This document shows, one piece after another, positions 34,138-45,622 of a stretch of 64,000 bases of DNA. The notes beneath the pieces are model-generated. The model was given only the letters and a program-made list of their open reading frames with translations, was not told where the DNA came from and ran no database searches. A program made the translations under genes and the position numbers. Origin of the DNA: Dendrocalamus latiflorus (Eukaryota > Streptophyta > Magnoliopsida > Poales > Poaceae); NCBI GenBank assembly GCA_017311315.1, contig CM029664.1:37551939-37615938 (forward strand), in the 5' to 3' direction. Position 1 is the stretch's first letter; the number at the start of each line of letters is the position of its first letter.

Positions 34138-35634
34138 CAGTGGCAGAGCCGGGATTCTCCTAAGCCTAGGCTAAAAACTATCAGGCACTAACACCAAATA
34201 TTACTTACAGGAAAGAACATGACAAGGCAACAGAGCATACTAGAAAAATACAAAAGTTAGTATCTAATAATGAAGATTTGGTTTATCCGAGCCTATTATG
34301 TCTTCATCAACAAATTTACAACAACTTGAACCTATAAAAGACGAGCATAAGAACATCGAACGACAATTAAGTCCCATGACAAGCTTAAGAAAGATATCAT
34401 GTGTAATGCAACAACAATAGCAAAGATATCAAGTAAGAAAAAAAAATTAAAATTTCTTCGAGGAAATTGATAGAGAAGAATGTACGACCATCATATGGGA
34501 TTTGGCTTGCGCAAGCTGACAATTAGTGAGCCGCAGCTTCTACAGCTCTGTCCCACTCAAACTTCTATGATCTTAAAAAATGCAAACACACATGGCATTT
34601 AATACTTCAAATCATTTTCTCATTCAAAATTTAAATCAGCATTCAATATTTCAATTAAGTTAACAAGTTCTGTTCTACAAATAAAATCACTAGTAAGTTG
34701 GGGGCATATCAAAGTTGTATCATATCACAATTCACAAGCCAGAATAATTCATTAGTTCTTCACTTCTCACTATTTGTAATCTAACAAGTGACAACCTTGA
34801 TTTAACATCAGGCCATTAGCCATCAATGATCAATTCATACAAGTATACAACTATACAAGATTACAAGTGATGTCACATTGTCACAACTACAAACTTTAGA
34901 GTAGCAGAGCAGCTGGTTATATCTGATATCCCCATGATTCATCATTTCATCACTCATCAGATAGCATAAAACCATGAAATGGAGTATAGAACAGGAGGTA
35001 AATTAAGCAATGGAGATTGGAGAGAATGGAAAACGAACCAAGTCAACCAATCGATTGGGGATTGGCCAGTTAGGAATTGGGAAATGGGGATTGAAGCTTC
35101 TACTCGTCGTCACGCAATCTCGCTCACGGCTCACCCACAATTTCGTCGGCGTTGGAAGGAGGTTGTGCAGGAGGGAGGCGAGCCAACGATAGCCCTAGAG
35201 GGCTGAAGGCGGCGGCGCCAGCGCTGTAGCCTGGAGGGAGGCAGCATTGGAGCCTGGAGGAGTGGAGGTGTGGGCATGGAGTCATGGAGAGAGGTTGGAG
35301 GCATTGCTGCGCTGGAGTACTAGACGGCTAGCTGTCTGGCCGATCGGGCGAAGATGTAGGCGAGTTAGGGTTAGCAAAATTGCAAAGCGAAGCGCACGTG
35401 CGCGTGATTGGGTCATTCAATGAACGAGGGTGGCGGATACATTAGCTTGGACTAGGTTGAATTGCTCTTCAATACTTGAATGATTTTTCGTTGTGGGCTA
35501 GGCCATTGCCTGCTGCCTTGGGTAGGGCCACTAAACATTGATTTTTTTTGTTCTATATAAAAATATTTTGCACTATTAATTTTTCTGAGTCTCAGGCTAC
35601 AGTCTATCTAGCCGGAGGCCCAGATCCGCCCTTG
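34138..35634. mobile_element. TIR transposon, hAT or Mutator type, non-autonomous
   Basis: 1497 bp starting CAGTGGCAGAGCCGGGA and ending AGATCCGCCCTTG, flanked by ATTAGGCCA and ATTAGGACA (8 of 9 identical). Either an 8-bp hAT or a 9-bp Mutator duplication is possible. A GC-rich block at 35100-35330 has short frames without a known domain; it may be captured host DNA. Confidence 0.65.
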
Positions 35635-35643
35635 ATTAGGACA

Positions 35644-36167
35644 GTTTGAGCCGGGTTGCTGCGCCCTGGTTCGGCTTTGGTTGCAGGTCATGGGCGCCCA
35701 TCAGCCCATCTGCCCAGCCAGCAGAGCTGTGCTGCGCTCTTGTGTTTGCGGGCTTCCTGTGTTTTACGTGTGACCGGCAAGACATAACAGGCCACAAATA
35801 CAAGTGTGATGCACATAGTTGCAAAAAGCCGAGAACATAAGGCCCTGCATATGCAGAACTTCTGCAAATAATGGATATTTGCGGAAGTACACAGTAGAGC
35901 ACAGGCAATACCAATTACCAAATATGTGCCGAGTGTCGCTTCTACTAATGGTGCAGTAACCCAGTAATTAGTAGCTGCCAATGAACTATTGATGTAAACT
36001 GAGTCGAGTGCAGGGCAGGGAGGCAGGCAAATAATTTTTTTCATTGGGAGGAAGGCAGGCAGACAAGTGCTCTCGTCACCTCGTGGTCTCATGGAGGTGT
36101 AGGTGACGTGGGTTGGCCTGCTAGGCTGCAGAATCGCTGTTCTCGTGTTAGGGCTCTTGGAAGGCAT
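35644..36167. other. Intergenic, no gene recognised
   Basis: Mixed-composition DNA. An antisense open frame of 170 codons (35688-36200) has no domain and overlaps the start of the next retroelement remnant. It may be the continuation of the host DNA that followed RAE1 before the transposons arrived. Confidence 0.4.
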
Positions 36168-37479
36168 GAACCGGGATGCACATGAATATGGAAAACACAT
36201 TAATCAGATGTCATGCTTAGAAACACCGGAGTGTGTAACAAATGTTGTTTGGTTGGACCACATGAAAATCAACACCAAGAGTGATAATTTCCATCGCAAG
36301 CTTGTTGAAAAGGTCATATCGGCTCTTGAGCATCTTGCTTTGAGTGATGTGGAATATGAGAGTTGTGACGATAATGACTACGGTAATGATGATGCCAAAG
36401 GCAAGAAGAACTCTGACAACTTCAGTGGCATGTGTTTTATGGTAAGAAACAACAACAACAACAACGACTACAATGATCTTGATGAGGAAAGACCGTCATA
36501 TGATCAGCTTGTAGATGGTTTAATTAAGCTTACTATTGAATTGTAAAAGACTAAAAAGAATTAAAAGAAAATAATTTTAATGTTGAAACCTTGAATTCTG
36601 AGATTGATAGATTTAGAGCTTCTATTCCTAATAATGAATCATGTGAGTCTTGTCAAGTTTTACACTCTGTGTTGAAAATTGCTAGATTAATTAATACATT
36701 AAATCTAATTCAACTTAGTAATGTAACTGCTAAACTTGAAGAATTAAATGTGGCATGTGACATTTGTGATGAAAAGTTAAGGCCTGCAAATGATGAAATG
36801 AAAAAGCTCAAGTCTAATTATTCTACATGTTTAGAGCCAAGTATTTCAAATGCTCAAACTAAAACTTACTCTAAGTGTGAATTGCTAGAAGCTAGACTTT
36901 AGTCATCTCAGGAGTCAATTCAATAAATGTTTCATCATGGGATCCTTTCTTGGTCTAATTATCCTAAGCTCAACATTGAAATAAAAGTTTTGACTAGACA
37001 ACTTAATGATTTTGCTGAGAAAGACAAATTGACTTGGTCTGGTGCTTCTAAAAGACTTGCAATTAATCTGTTAATTGCGCATCTTGTTCCTCTCTAGCTA
37101 AAGAAAATGAGTATCTTAAGAACATTTTAGAAAGATTTTGTTTGGCAACAAGAATTTGAATATGATTCTAGACAAGTCGAAAACAAGTGTGAAAAATCAT
37201 GGTTTAGGATTTAATTTTGTTGAGCATGCTAAGAACAATCCTCCTAAGATTGTTAAACTTCTTGAACCAGGAAAAATTGAAGTAAAATCTGAGCCAAAAC
37301 AAATTATGTTTAACTCTCCTGGTATAGCAAAGGACCCCTCTACTAAAGTGGGTGCTGTGAAGTCGAGTGATACGATCACTCATCAAGTCAAATATCAATG
37401 CACTCATTATGGTAGAGATAGTCATTTGGTTCAATATTGCTTCCAAAAAGCGAAGAAAGAAAAGAAAGACAGGTTATAG
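36168..37479 (+). pseudogene. Sirevirus-type gag remnant
   Basis: Three frames: 36168-36543 with an acidic part and the motif DNFSGMCFMV (the other Sirevirus in the window has DDFSGMCFMA at the same place); 36591-36900, leucine- and lysine-rich and probably a coiled coil (VTAKLEELNVACDICDEKLR); and 37138-37479, ending in a zinc-knuckle-like CTHYGRDSHLVQYC in which the second cysteine is replaced by tyrosine. Stops and shifts lie between the parts, so it cannot make Gag. Confidence 0.7.
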
Positions 37480-39210
37480 AAGCGGTCTCAAGTAGAGTCT
37501 GTGCAAACTCCTTATTTTCACTCTACTCCCTCTAATCAAATGTCTACAGGTTTTCACTTTGCTCCCTCTAATCAACCTTCTGCAGGGTCAGGAGTTTTTG
37601 CAATATGACTGATTAGACCAGCTTTATCCCATGGTCAAAATAGTGTGGTCAGACCAGAGTTTCGACCAGCATTTCAACAACCAGTGTTTCGACCAGTGCT
37701 TTCTACTAAATCAGACCGATCGATGGTCAGACCAGTTATACCGGCTTTTTCCTTGGTTGAAACAGTGTAGTCAGATCAACATTTTGACCAACTTTACAGA
37801 GGCACTTAGATCGTTTTCGACCAGCGCTTTCTACTCACTTAGACTAGTCAGCAGTCAAACTGGCTTTTCAATGATGATCTGACTGGAATTTGACAGAGGC
37901 TAATACTTCACTTAAATTATTATCATTGCCTGTTGTTGCTCCTGTTTGTCATGTGTCACAGTATTGGATTCCTAAATCTTATCTCACTAACCCCCGGTAC
38001 TGTGAGACTGATGTTTTTTGTGATGTAAGACCAGCTAACGCAGGATGAACAGGTGCATGATTGGATTATAGTCTTTTACATCATTGTTTGACTGGAACAC
38101 TTGATGGTTTTTCACCTTGTTTGATGGCTTCCAAGAGATTTCACCTTTCGATTAGACCATGTGGAAAAGGTGATGTTGGTGACACCTAGTGAGTTCCTTT
38201 TTCAGATTTCTTGTTCTCTCTCAAAAACTGCTCGATTCTTCTTGTTTGGTTTTTTGCGAAGTAAATTGGGTGTGTTGCATCTTTTGAGATTTTTCTGAGG
38301 GGGAGCTTGTTGTTCTTAGATGTCTCAGGAGCTTTGTTTATTATGGTTGTCAAACAATACATCAGTCCAAGTCATTGAAAATAAATGAATAATAAAGCTA
38401 TCTTTATCATATTTACTCATCTACTATGTAGTCGTGGTTGTGACAGGTTGTAATCAATGTGCTATACTTGAACTAAAATATGACATGGCAGAAGACTTTG
38501 ACTAAAGTGATTATAGATAGCACTTTGAGATGTCCATCTAAAAGGATTAGCTTGATTGTGAGTCTTCTTTTAAATCTTGGCTATGAAGCTCGTATGTTTT
38601 ATTTTGTAATCTTTTTATGTTCACTCGAGTTAGCATGTTATGATAAAAATAAAAAAAAGAGAAGATTGAAAAGATGTATACTTCAAGCATGCCATAATTA
38701 AACAAAAGAAAACGCACAAAACAAGCTCGAATAAAAGAAGTATGCGTCCAGCATGCCACCATTTAAAAAAATTCGCTACAAAGATGGCATCATGAAAAGA
38801 AATATGCTATGAGCATACCACATGCCTAAGAATTTAGTGTGGAACAATAGGTTGTTATATGATACTGCTAGCTCACCTATATTTAAAGTTTGCTTCACTT
38901 TTAGGCTTACTCTTTTTGGCATGATATCCCTTTGTGCTCTTTATAGATCGATTTGATCATTGTTGAGATGCTTGTCATTAATTAAAATTCCTTAATCATG
39001 CTAAAGACTTGTTTTTGATGTGCTATATGGTATATGACTTCTTATGATCTAGGGAGCTTTACTCAAAAAGATGGCTTGGGTACATTCTTAAATTAATGCA
39101 AAGTGACTTGGATAATCTACAAATCTTCTGGATGTTTACTCTCATTGCTCCTTTTTAGAATTTTCCTTTCTCTGGAGTTCTTGATGATTGCATTGACAAA
39201 GGGGGAGAAA
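36168..39210 (+). mobile_element. Sirevirus-like remnant lacking pol
   Basis: A gag-like region (36168-37479) is followed by the end of the gag region (to about 38000), then by 3'-terminal non-coding DNA with two polypurine tracts (GAGGGGGAG at 38297 and AAAGGGGGAGAAA at 39198). No reverse transcriptase or integrase is present between them, and no clear LTR on either side. Confidence 0.6.
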
Positions 39211-39428
39211 TTGGAGAAAAACTGAATGAATTTGATAAAATTGTATATCTTGTGTTGAGGGAGAGTTTTCGAGTGGTTTGCTGTGGTTTGTCAAATTTCC
39301 GTAGCTTTGAAACTTTCTTTTCGCAAATTTTGTTTTTCCTTCAAAAACTCAACTCATTTGAGATTTTGTCAATGTATTCATTAAGGGTTGTCAACAAACA
39401 TCTTAGCATCCGATGACTTAATATAGCT

Positions 39429-39965
39429 TCACAGCTCTTTATAATAATTCAGTAAGTCTCTTCTCGTGCATCCTACATTCTCAAATCCACCCTCACTGAT
39501 ATGGAGATATCTATATGCCCTGCTTGTGTCGATGCCTCCTTTATGACACGTGATTAATACATGCTTGGACTTCTCATTTACTTTTCTATTAGACCTTATT
39601 AGCTGTTGTTTGCTAGGTGGTAACAAATCATGTGTATGAGATTCAACAAATATTTCCACCCTAAAGTTATTGTTGACAGTGTGTTTGATAGCTAGAATTG
39701 CCTCATAGCCACACCTACTTAGCTTCATGACATATTTTCTTTTCTTTGACTCCACATTGTCCTTACCTTTCTCAGAACGGAAGTCTTCTCTGGAGCACAT
39801 CCATCACTTCTATCTCATAACACCATTGACAACCGTATATGGACCAACACGAACTCTGAATCCGGCTAAATGTGCATATGTCTTGTAGAATTCCTTTGCA
39901 GCGGCCAAGTCATAAAAAACTATCCCTTCAAATGGCTTGATAGTTACATCAACACAAAGTGTATA
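39429..39965 (-). pseudogene. FAR1/FHY3-type DNA-binding domain remnant
   Basis: On the minus strand, 39960-39800 reads as the start of a FAR1 domain (AAAKEFYKTYAHLAGFRVRVG), then two in-frame stops, then CSREDFRSEKGK, CGYEAILAIK and VEIFVESHTHDLLPP (39800-39560), followed by RKVNEKSKHVLITC and GCTRRDLLNYYKEL. Cys and His residues of the WRKY-GCM1-type finger are kept. The two stops (TAG and TGA) sit where Trp and Arg are usual, consistent with G-to-A/C-to-T decay. The MULE-type transposase part that follows in FAR1 proteins is missing. It may derive from a FAR1 gene or from a FAR1-like MULE. Confidence 0.78.
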
Positions 39966-40379
39966 AGAATGTTATATTCTAGAATTATCCCTCTTGAGGA
40001 CCTGTGCATAATTAGAGAAAAGAGGATACGTGAAAATCAAATATGTGGAATTTTAGAGGAGAGAATAGTTTTCTGGAACGAGTCATACGGGTAGTTAGAG
40101 TTAGGATAGGATCTTGAGTTGTGTTAAATAGAGACCGTGTGGGAGAGGAGAACCCAAAACCCAATACCTCACTTTTCCTTTGTTTCCATAGCGCCTCCAA
40201 CCCCAAAAAGTTTCCTTGCGTCGCCGTGAACCCCAGCAGTCCTATCACCTTTTCTTTTCCACCGCTCTTGCATTGCGTGCTTCCTAAATATAAGTACTAT
40301 TCAATGGCTACGCATAGAATAAGCGCGCGACCCTGACCGACCGAACCAGCTAACGCCCTACATCCCACCCCACAAAACG

Positions 40380-40830
40380 GTTACTAGCGTTTGTTGATTA
40401 TGATAAAGTCACTATCATGTACACATCAATTTATCATCTGCAATTCATGTAGTTACTTACAGTTCTTATGTGCGTTAGACCCACGCCCCCCTCGCAAGCG
40501 GTACCACGTGTAGTTTTTCTGGGATAGTGGGGTTTTTAGTTATGAAAAAGTTATCATCTCCTGAATATAAAGTTATCATCTATAATTTATCATGTTACTT
40601 ACATCTGGTAAAGTTACTATCTCATGCACAAAAAGTTATCATATATAATTCATGAAGTTACTTATAGTTCTCACGTGAAAATTTTCATATTGCAGTGCTA
40701 TGAAAAGTTACTATCTCTTGAACATAAAATTATCGTTGATAATTCATCAAATTACTTACATTTACAAAGTTACTATCTCAAGTAAAAAAGTCAGCATCTA
40801 TAATTCGTGAAATTACTCACCAACCGAGTT
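40380..40830. repeat. Degenerate tandem repeats
   Basis: Five or six diverged copies of words such as AAAGTTATCATCTATAATTC, ATGWAGTTACTTACA and AAAGTTACTATCTC, spaced 40-90 bp. No mobile-element ends were found. Confidence 0.6.
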
Positions 40831-41458
40831 ACACATCAACCGCACCAGGAATCCAACCACCGACTCACACGTAGCATGCACGCACGCACTCGTTTAGTAC
40901 AGCTGAACTGGTCTCGTGGACAATGCGGAGAGGCTACCCATTCATGTCTTCGAGTGGAGGCAGATAATTTCCATAAGAGGGCCATGCAATTGGAAACGAA
41001 TTTTAAGGAGAGCCACAGTACGTAAGAGATGAATTAAAACTTTGTATGTTATGGTGTACGTGTATCTGGGAGGTCAAGCTCCCCTGTTTCTTTTTAACTC
41101 CACCCTGCAAACTGCATTTCGTTGTAAGTAATTGTAACCTTTTGCCAAAAAGAAAAACGTCCCGAAAAGAAAAGGTGTTGTGATTGCTTTACATCAGCGG
41201 TTTATTGAAATTGGAAACTGTAACTCTCAGAAGTTAATAAAACATTTCTTCTTATTATATGACATAGTATTTGTATACATATTTTCATCACCTTCTTTGA
41301 TCAATTGCCAATGATAGACTATAGTCATAGAACCATGGTTCTATCAACGCAATAAGATTTTTCAAAAAAAAAAAGACGCAATAGGGGCCGCATAATTTAC
41401 ACTCAATAGCACTCAATTATAGATGCAAGACTCGAGAGTTCCCAAGCCATTCAAAGTT

Positions 41459-43396
41459 TCAAAGAGATGATTGCAAACGAAGCCGGTGACTTGCACTCCC
41501 GCTGGCCATGACCATGCCATCAGGCTCAGCTCCGGCCTTTCCCACGATCCGACTCGTTCCGTGCTTCTCATCCATCTCCTTGTCTTCGTCTCTTACCCAC
41601 GTCGAGACGTCCGTGCCATCGGCATATTGTGCCTCGAAAACTTTAGGGAACATGGCGGCGAGCAGCTTCTCCCTCGCCGCCCCTCGTCGCAGCTTCCCCG
41701 ATGTTGTCTTTGGCACGCTGCCACTCTCGACCAGCACGACACGCCCAACTCTTACACATTCTTCTTTCCACATGGCTCGTCTTATGCCATCGCAGATGCT
41801 ACTCGCGTGCGCATTGCCTCTTACCTTTTGCAACTCTGCCACGACAACCACGGATGAAGGCGACGCGGCAAAGGCAGCGATGCAGCCTCCCCTCAGAGAA
41901 TCCGGCGAGCTGTCAAAAGCCGCTGTCTCGATGTAGTGCGCGGGCACGCGACGTTGCCCGTCGGCTGCAATGACATCTGCGGTCCGGCCGAGTACATAGA
42001 GATACCGCTCCGTTCCACGGACCACGCCAAGGTCGCCCGTGCGCACGAAGCTCGGGCCCGCTCTCCCCGGCAGCCTCGCACAGAACACCTCGCGGCTTGC
42101 CGTCTGGTGCCCGAGGTAGCCCGACGCGTTGCTCGGTGAGGACACCCATATCTCCCCCTCGACGCCGTCCTCCACAGGCTCGCCTGTCTCCTCGTCAACA
42201 ACGAGAATCTCAATCTCCGGCTCCTCGGCCGCAGACGATGGCGATGGTAGCCTGGCCGACGGCAAAAGTTTCTTGTACGGCGGTAGACTCAACCGGCCAC
42301 TCCAAAATCCTACTTCCGTGCCGCGCCACGCGGTCGAGACGAATGTGCAGTTCTCGGCCAGCCCGTAGGACGGCGAGATGGATGATGCGTCCAGGCCGGC
42401 ACGGCTGAACTCTTCCACGAACTCGTCAACAGATGACTTGTAGATTGGTTCATTTACGAGGATAAGGTTCCGCAAGCTCCGCAGTTCGAGCTGCCGCGTC
42501 CCGTGCTCCGAGCGGCCTCGTTTGAGCACTAGCGGCAGCGCGAAGGACGGGACAGGCGTGCAGGTAGCCTTGAACTCCGCGACGAGCTCGAGCCAGAGGC
42601 GCGGGCGCCGGACGAAGGCCGCGGGTGAGGCGAGCACGCACGTCGCTCCGGCGACGACGGTGAGGAGGAGGAACATGAGGCCGCAGTCGTGGTACTTCGG
42701 CAGCCACGACACGATGACGCTGCACGGGTGGAGGTCGTAGGCCTTCCTCGCCGCGCGCACGTTGTGCGCCGCGGCGCCCGCGGTGACCACGACGGGCTTC
42801 GGGGCGCCGGTCGCGCCGGATGTGTACTGGATCAAGTACGTCTCGCTCGGCCCGCAGCCCTTGTAGCCCGGCCCATCAGCAGCCACAGCCTCCCGGCTCT
42901 CCAAGTGATCGACTGACACCCACCGCAGGCTCTTCAACGTGGCAACGGACGACTTCACGACCACGTCGATGTACCGCGCGTCCGCGACAGCCGCGCGCGG
43001 CCTCGTCTGCGACACGGCACGTAAAAGATGTCGGTGAGCCGGCCCCTGCGCCGACGTGCCGAGCTTGGTCGCGTCGGGCGGTATGATGGGCACCGCGATG
43101 AGCCCAGCGCGTTGGCACGCGAAGATGAGCTTGACGAGGCGGAGGCCCGGCGAGGCTAGTACGAGGACAGTGTCACCTCTTTGGAGGGTCTCGAGCAGGC
43201 CGGCGGCCGTGCATTGCACGGCGGAGTTCAGCTGAGAGTACGTCAATGCGTTGTACGACATGCCGCCGTCGGCCCGGTCGTCGGCCCAGATGAAGGCGGG
43301 CTTGGGTCCAAAGGCGGGCTGTTTGGCCCATACGGGGATGTACTGGTCGACCACCGGTTGGTCAGGGTAGTACGGGTCGTAGTTCTCGGTGGACAT
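41459..43396 (-). CDS. Fatty-acyl-AMP ligase-like adenylating enzyme, intronless
   Basis: Single exon, 645 residues from the ATG at 43396. It is an ANL-superfamily (AMP-binding) enzyme: A3 phosphate loop YTSGATGAPKP at residue 191, SWLPKYHDCGL at 230 (typical of fatty-acyl-AMP ligases rather than CoA ligases), A5 YGLAEN at 344, A7 RTGDLG at 452, A8 VLGRTADVIAADGQR at 468, and A10 lysine in SGKLRR at 566. The likely reaction is activation of a fatty or other carboxylic acid with ATP to acyl-AMP; the acceptor is unknown. The frame is open to 43456, but a TATATAA box on the minus strand at 43464-43470 would place the transcript start near 43430, after the two upstream ATGs, so 43396 is chosen. 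A 60-residue charged C-terminal tail follows the lysine motif. It is GC-rich and stands alone among transposons. Confidence 0.88.
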   Translation of the reverse strand: MSTENYDPYYPDQPVVDQYIPVWAKQPAFGPKPAFIWADDRADGGMSYNALTYSQLNSAVQCTAAGLLETLQRGDTVLVLASPGLRLVKLIFACQRAGLIAVPIIPPDATKLGTSAQGPAHRHLLRAVSQTRPRAAVADARYIDVVVKSSVATLKSLRWVSVDHLESREAVAADGPGYKGCGPSETYLIQYTSGATGAPKPVVVTAGAAAHNVRAARKAYDLHPCSVIVSWLPKYHDCGLMFLLLTVVAGATCVLASPAAFVRRPRLWLELVAEFKATCTPVPSFALPLVLKRGRSEHGTRQLELRSLRNLILVNEPIYKSSVDEFVEEFSRAGLDASSISPSYGLAENCTFVSTAWRGTEVGFWSGRLSLPPYKKLLPSARLPSPSSAAEEPEIEILVVDEETGEPVEDGVEGEIWVSSPSNASGYLGHQTASREVFCARLPGRAGPSFVRTGDLGVVRGTERYLYVLGRTADVIAADGQRRVPAHYIETAAFDSSPDSLRGGCIAAFAASPSSVVVVAELQKVRGNAHASSICDGIRRAMWKEECVRVGRVVLVESGSVPKTTSGKLRRGAAREKLLAAMFPKVFEAQYADGTDVSTWVRDEDKEMDEKHGTSRIVGKAGAEPDGMVMASGSASHRLRLQSSL

Positions 43397-43463
43397 AGCT
43401 CGTTTTCTAGTTGCTATTGGAGTGTGTGTGTGTTCGGCGGACATGTACCTCTGCATCCCTGCA

Positions 43464-43470
43464 TTTATAT
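43464..43470 (-). promoter_or_regulatory. TATA box of the adenylating-enzyme gene
   Basis: GCTATATAAATGC on the minus strand, 68 bases before the chosen ATG. Confidence 0.65.
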
Positions 43471-43474
43471 AGCT

Positions 43475-44689
43475 CTCTGGGTAGTTGCTGACGAATTTAT
43501 CTTGTATATTCCATTCGCTACTTGTGTGCTTGGTTTTGCAAGCATGTACTTCTGTTTTTCTAGGTCTGACGGGTTCTGTTCTTGCGCTTTTTGGTTGGAT
43601 TCACCTTTCGACGTGATCAAGGAGAAAGTTGCATGAAAACTGCCCGCATTTGATCGTAACTAGTCCATTCTAATTAAAAGTCTGCCAAAACATGAAATGG
43701 ATTATTAATGCAGACCAAAGTTGTTCTGGATACGCTTTTTAGCCTTAAATTTCGACTCAAAATATCTGCACATTGTTGCTCCTGACTGCAGTTTATGGAC
43801 AACTGTTTTCACAACACCGGGATCACGTGGCAACTATGCAATATTGGCTTGATTGAGGTGCTAATGGAAAATTTATGTAGTCTCTTTAGTGATGAGGAGA
43901 GCCAAGAAATTGACTTGGGCAGGATGAGGCAAAAAGTAGTTGTTTCTTCTCCTTGGGTCTAACGAACTTAACGGTGGACATTGAGGAGAATATACCCTGG
44001 TAGTTATTTTAGCCCAGGTATGCCCGATTGAAACTTTCGTCAAATATTGTGTCGAGGGATGTCGACTTCTGTGAAGCAAAACAATTGATAGGTTAGAGTA
44101 AAATTGGCTCATTTTTCTTCAACCATTGCTGTAGGATTTCCTTGAAACCTTTTTTTTAGACCAGGATTTCCCTGAAATTATGACTTGAATGAAAGCCTCA
44201 GTTCTCATATGCTTATTTCTATGCTTGTGTTATCATTGCTTCCTTTGTGGGATTAATTGCCAACATTTCTTCAGCTAGCATCGTACCATTTGAGCGAAAT
44301 CTATATTATTCAGATTTATCTTTGAGCAGGTTGAACCACCTTGTCATGTTTGAACCGGTAATATTAATGGAGTACTCTTGGTGGGTAGTGCTTGAAAGAT
44401 ACTCATAGGTTGCCGTTGATTTCGAGGAAAGATTTATTCATTAGATGGCGAAAGATACCAGAATATATTTGGGGGGAGAGCATCTCATATGTAAGACAAT
44501 TGACGCGGGCAAGTATAACCTGGTATCCTGAGGATATTCGTGCCTAAACGTGCTTCGTGGACACTGGCTACAACCGTTTTCTAATCTCTTCTTCTTGTGG
44601 TATATTTGGGGATTTTGATTAGAAAAATGGGCACAGGCACGTTAAAAGACAAATGCGCACACGCACGTACGCTTGCACGCCCAACGGCC
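43475..44689. other. Intergenic, no gene recognised
   Basis: 5' flank of the adenylating-enzyme gene, AT-rich. A short duplication AGGATTTCCYTGAAA occurs at 44133 and 44163. No domain or mobile-element end is recognised up to the MULE remnant. Confidence 0.4.
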
Positions 44690-44925
44690 CCAACCCTCGG
44701 CATTGCGGCTCCAGGTAAGCCGGCAGGGTCACCCGCAGAAGCGTGTCACCTTAGGATCTAAGAAGAAGCTGCAGGTGAGCCAATATATCACATTTACAAT
44801 TCAAGTATTTTCGTCGTTTGGGTGTACCAGAGTGACTTGCACAAAACTGCTCAAGTCAACAATGTTCGGAGTTTCACGAACGGTGTTGACACCGTAATGC
44901 ACTTTTAATGTAGTAGGTATCGGCA
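44690..44925 (-). pseudogene. MULE transposase N-terminal remnant (copy 2)
   Basis: Reverse-complement reading gives VHYGVNTVRETPNIVDLSSF, parallel to VHYGAGTVREDLNGVNLSGF of copy 1 at about 30375, followed by a TGA stop and VMHWL-like words. Homology fades near 44690. Confidence 0.75.
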
Positions 44926-45622
44926 TTAATGATGTCTACCTGCAAATATTTTCAATGTTGCAACTAGTAAAATCGCATCGCACATTATGGAAGTACTGAT
45001 GTACTATAATTTGCATTTCTACGACTGTTTACTTATCATGACCAACTACACTACCCTCATAGTATAATCCATCCTCATTCGCACCAACATTGCTCCCTTT
45101 CCTCCAATTCAATATACATCAACTCACTATCGGCACCCACGCGCACTTACGTCGCTCCTCACGCTGCTCGACCTCTCTCCTAGTGTAAATAATTCTTAAT
45201 GGGTTTTAACAATTTACATGACATACTGATTTAAATGCCAATATACCAGTTCTAACGATACGCACGAATTTTCAATGTACGAATGACATTATATCCATTT
45301 ATAATTAATCATAAATGTTACGTAATAATGTTTTGCACAAAGCGAACTATTTACGCCATACAAAAGTATTGACTAAATTTTGAATAACTACAATTTTCTA
45401 TGGATGCTTATTTTGTACATAATATTGACTAAATTTTCTATAACTAGAATTTTCTATGGATGCTAATTTCCTATGGATGCTATTTTTCTACAACTATAAT
45501 TCTTTACAGAAGTTAATTTTCTACAATTATATTCACTAGATTATGTACAACTATAAGTTCCTACAAATGCTAATTTTCTATAATTACATTGACTAATTTT
45601 TCTACGACTATTTACTTTATAC

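Noticed and set aside
35688..36200. 170-codon minus-strand frame
   Set aside because: No domain, unusual composition, and it overlaps a retroelement remnant.
41471..43636. Many frames on both strands over the adenylating-enzyme gene
   Set aside because: Shadow frames of a GC-rich coding exon.
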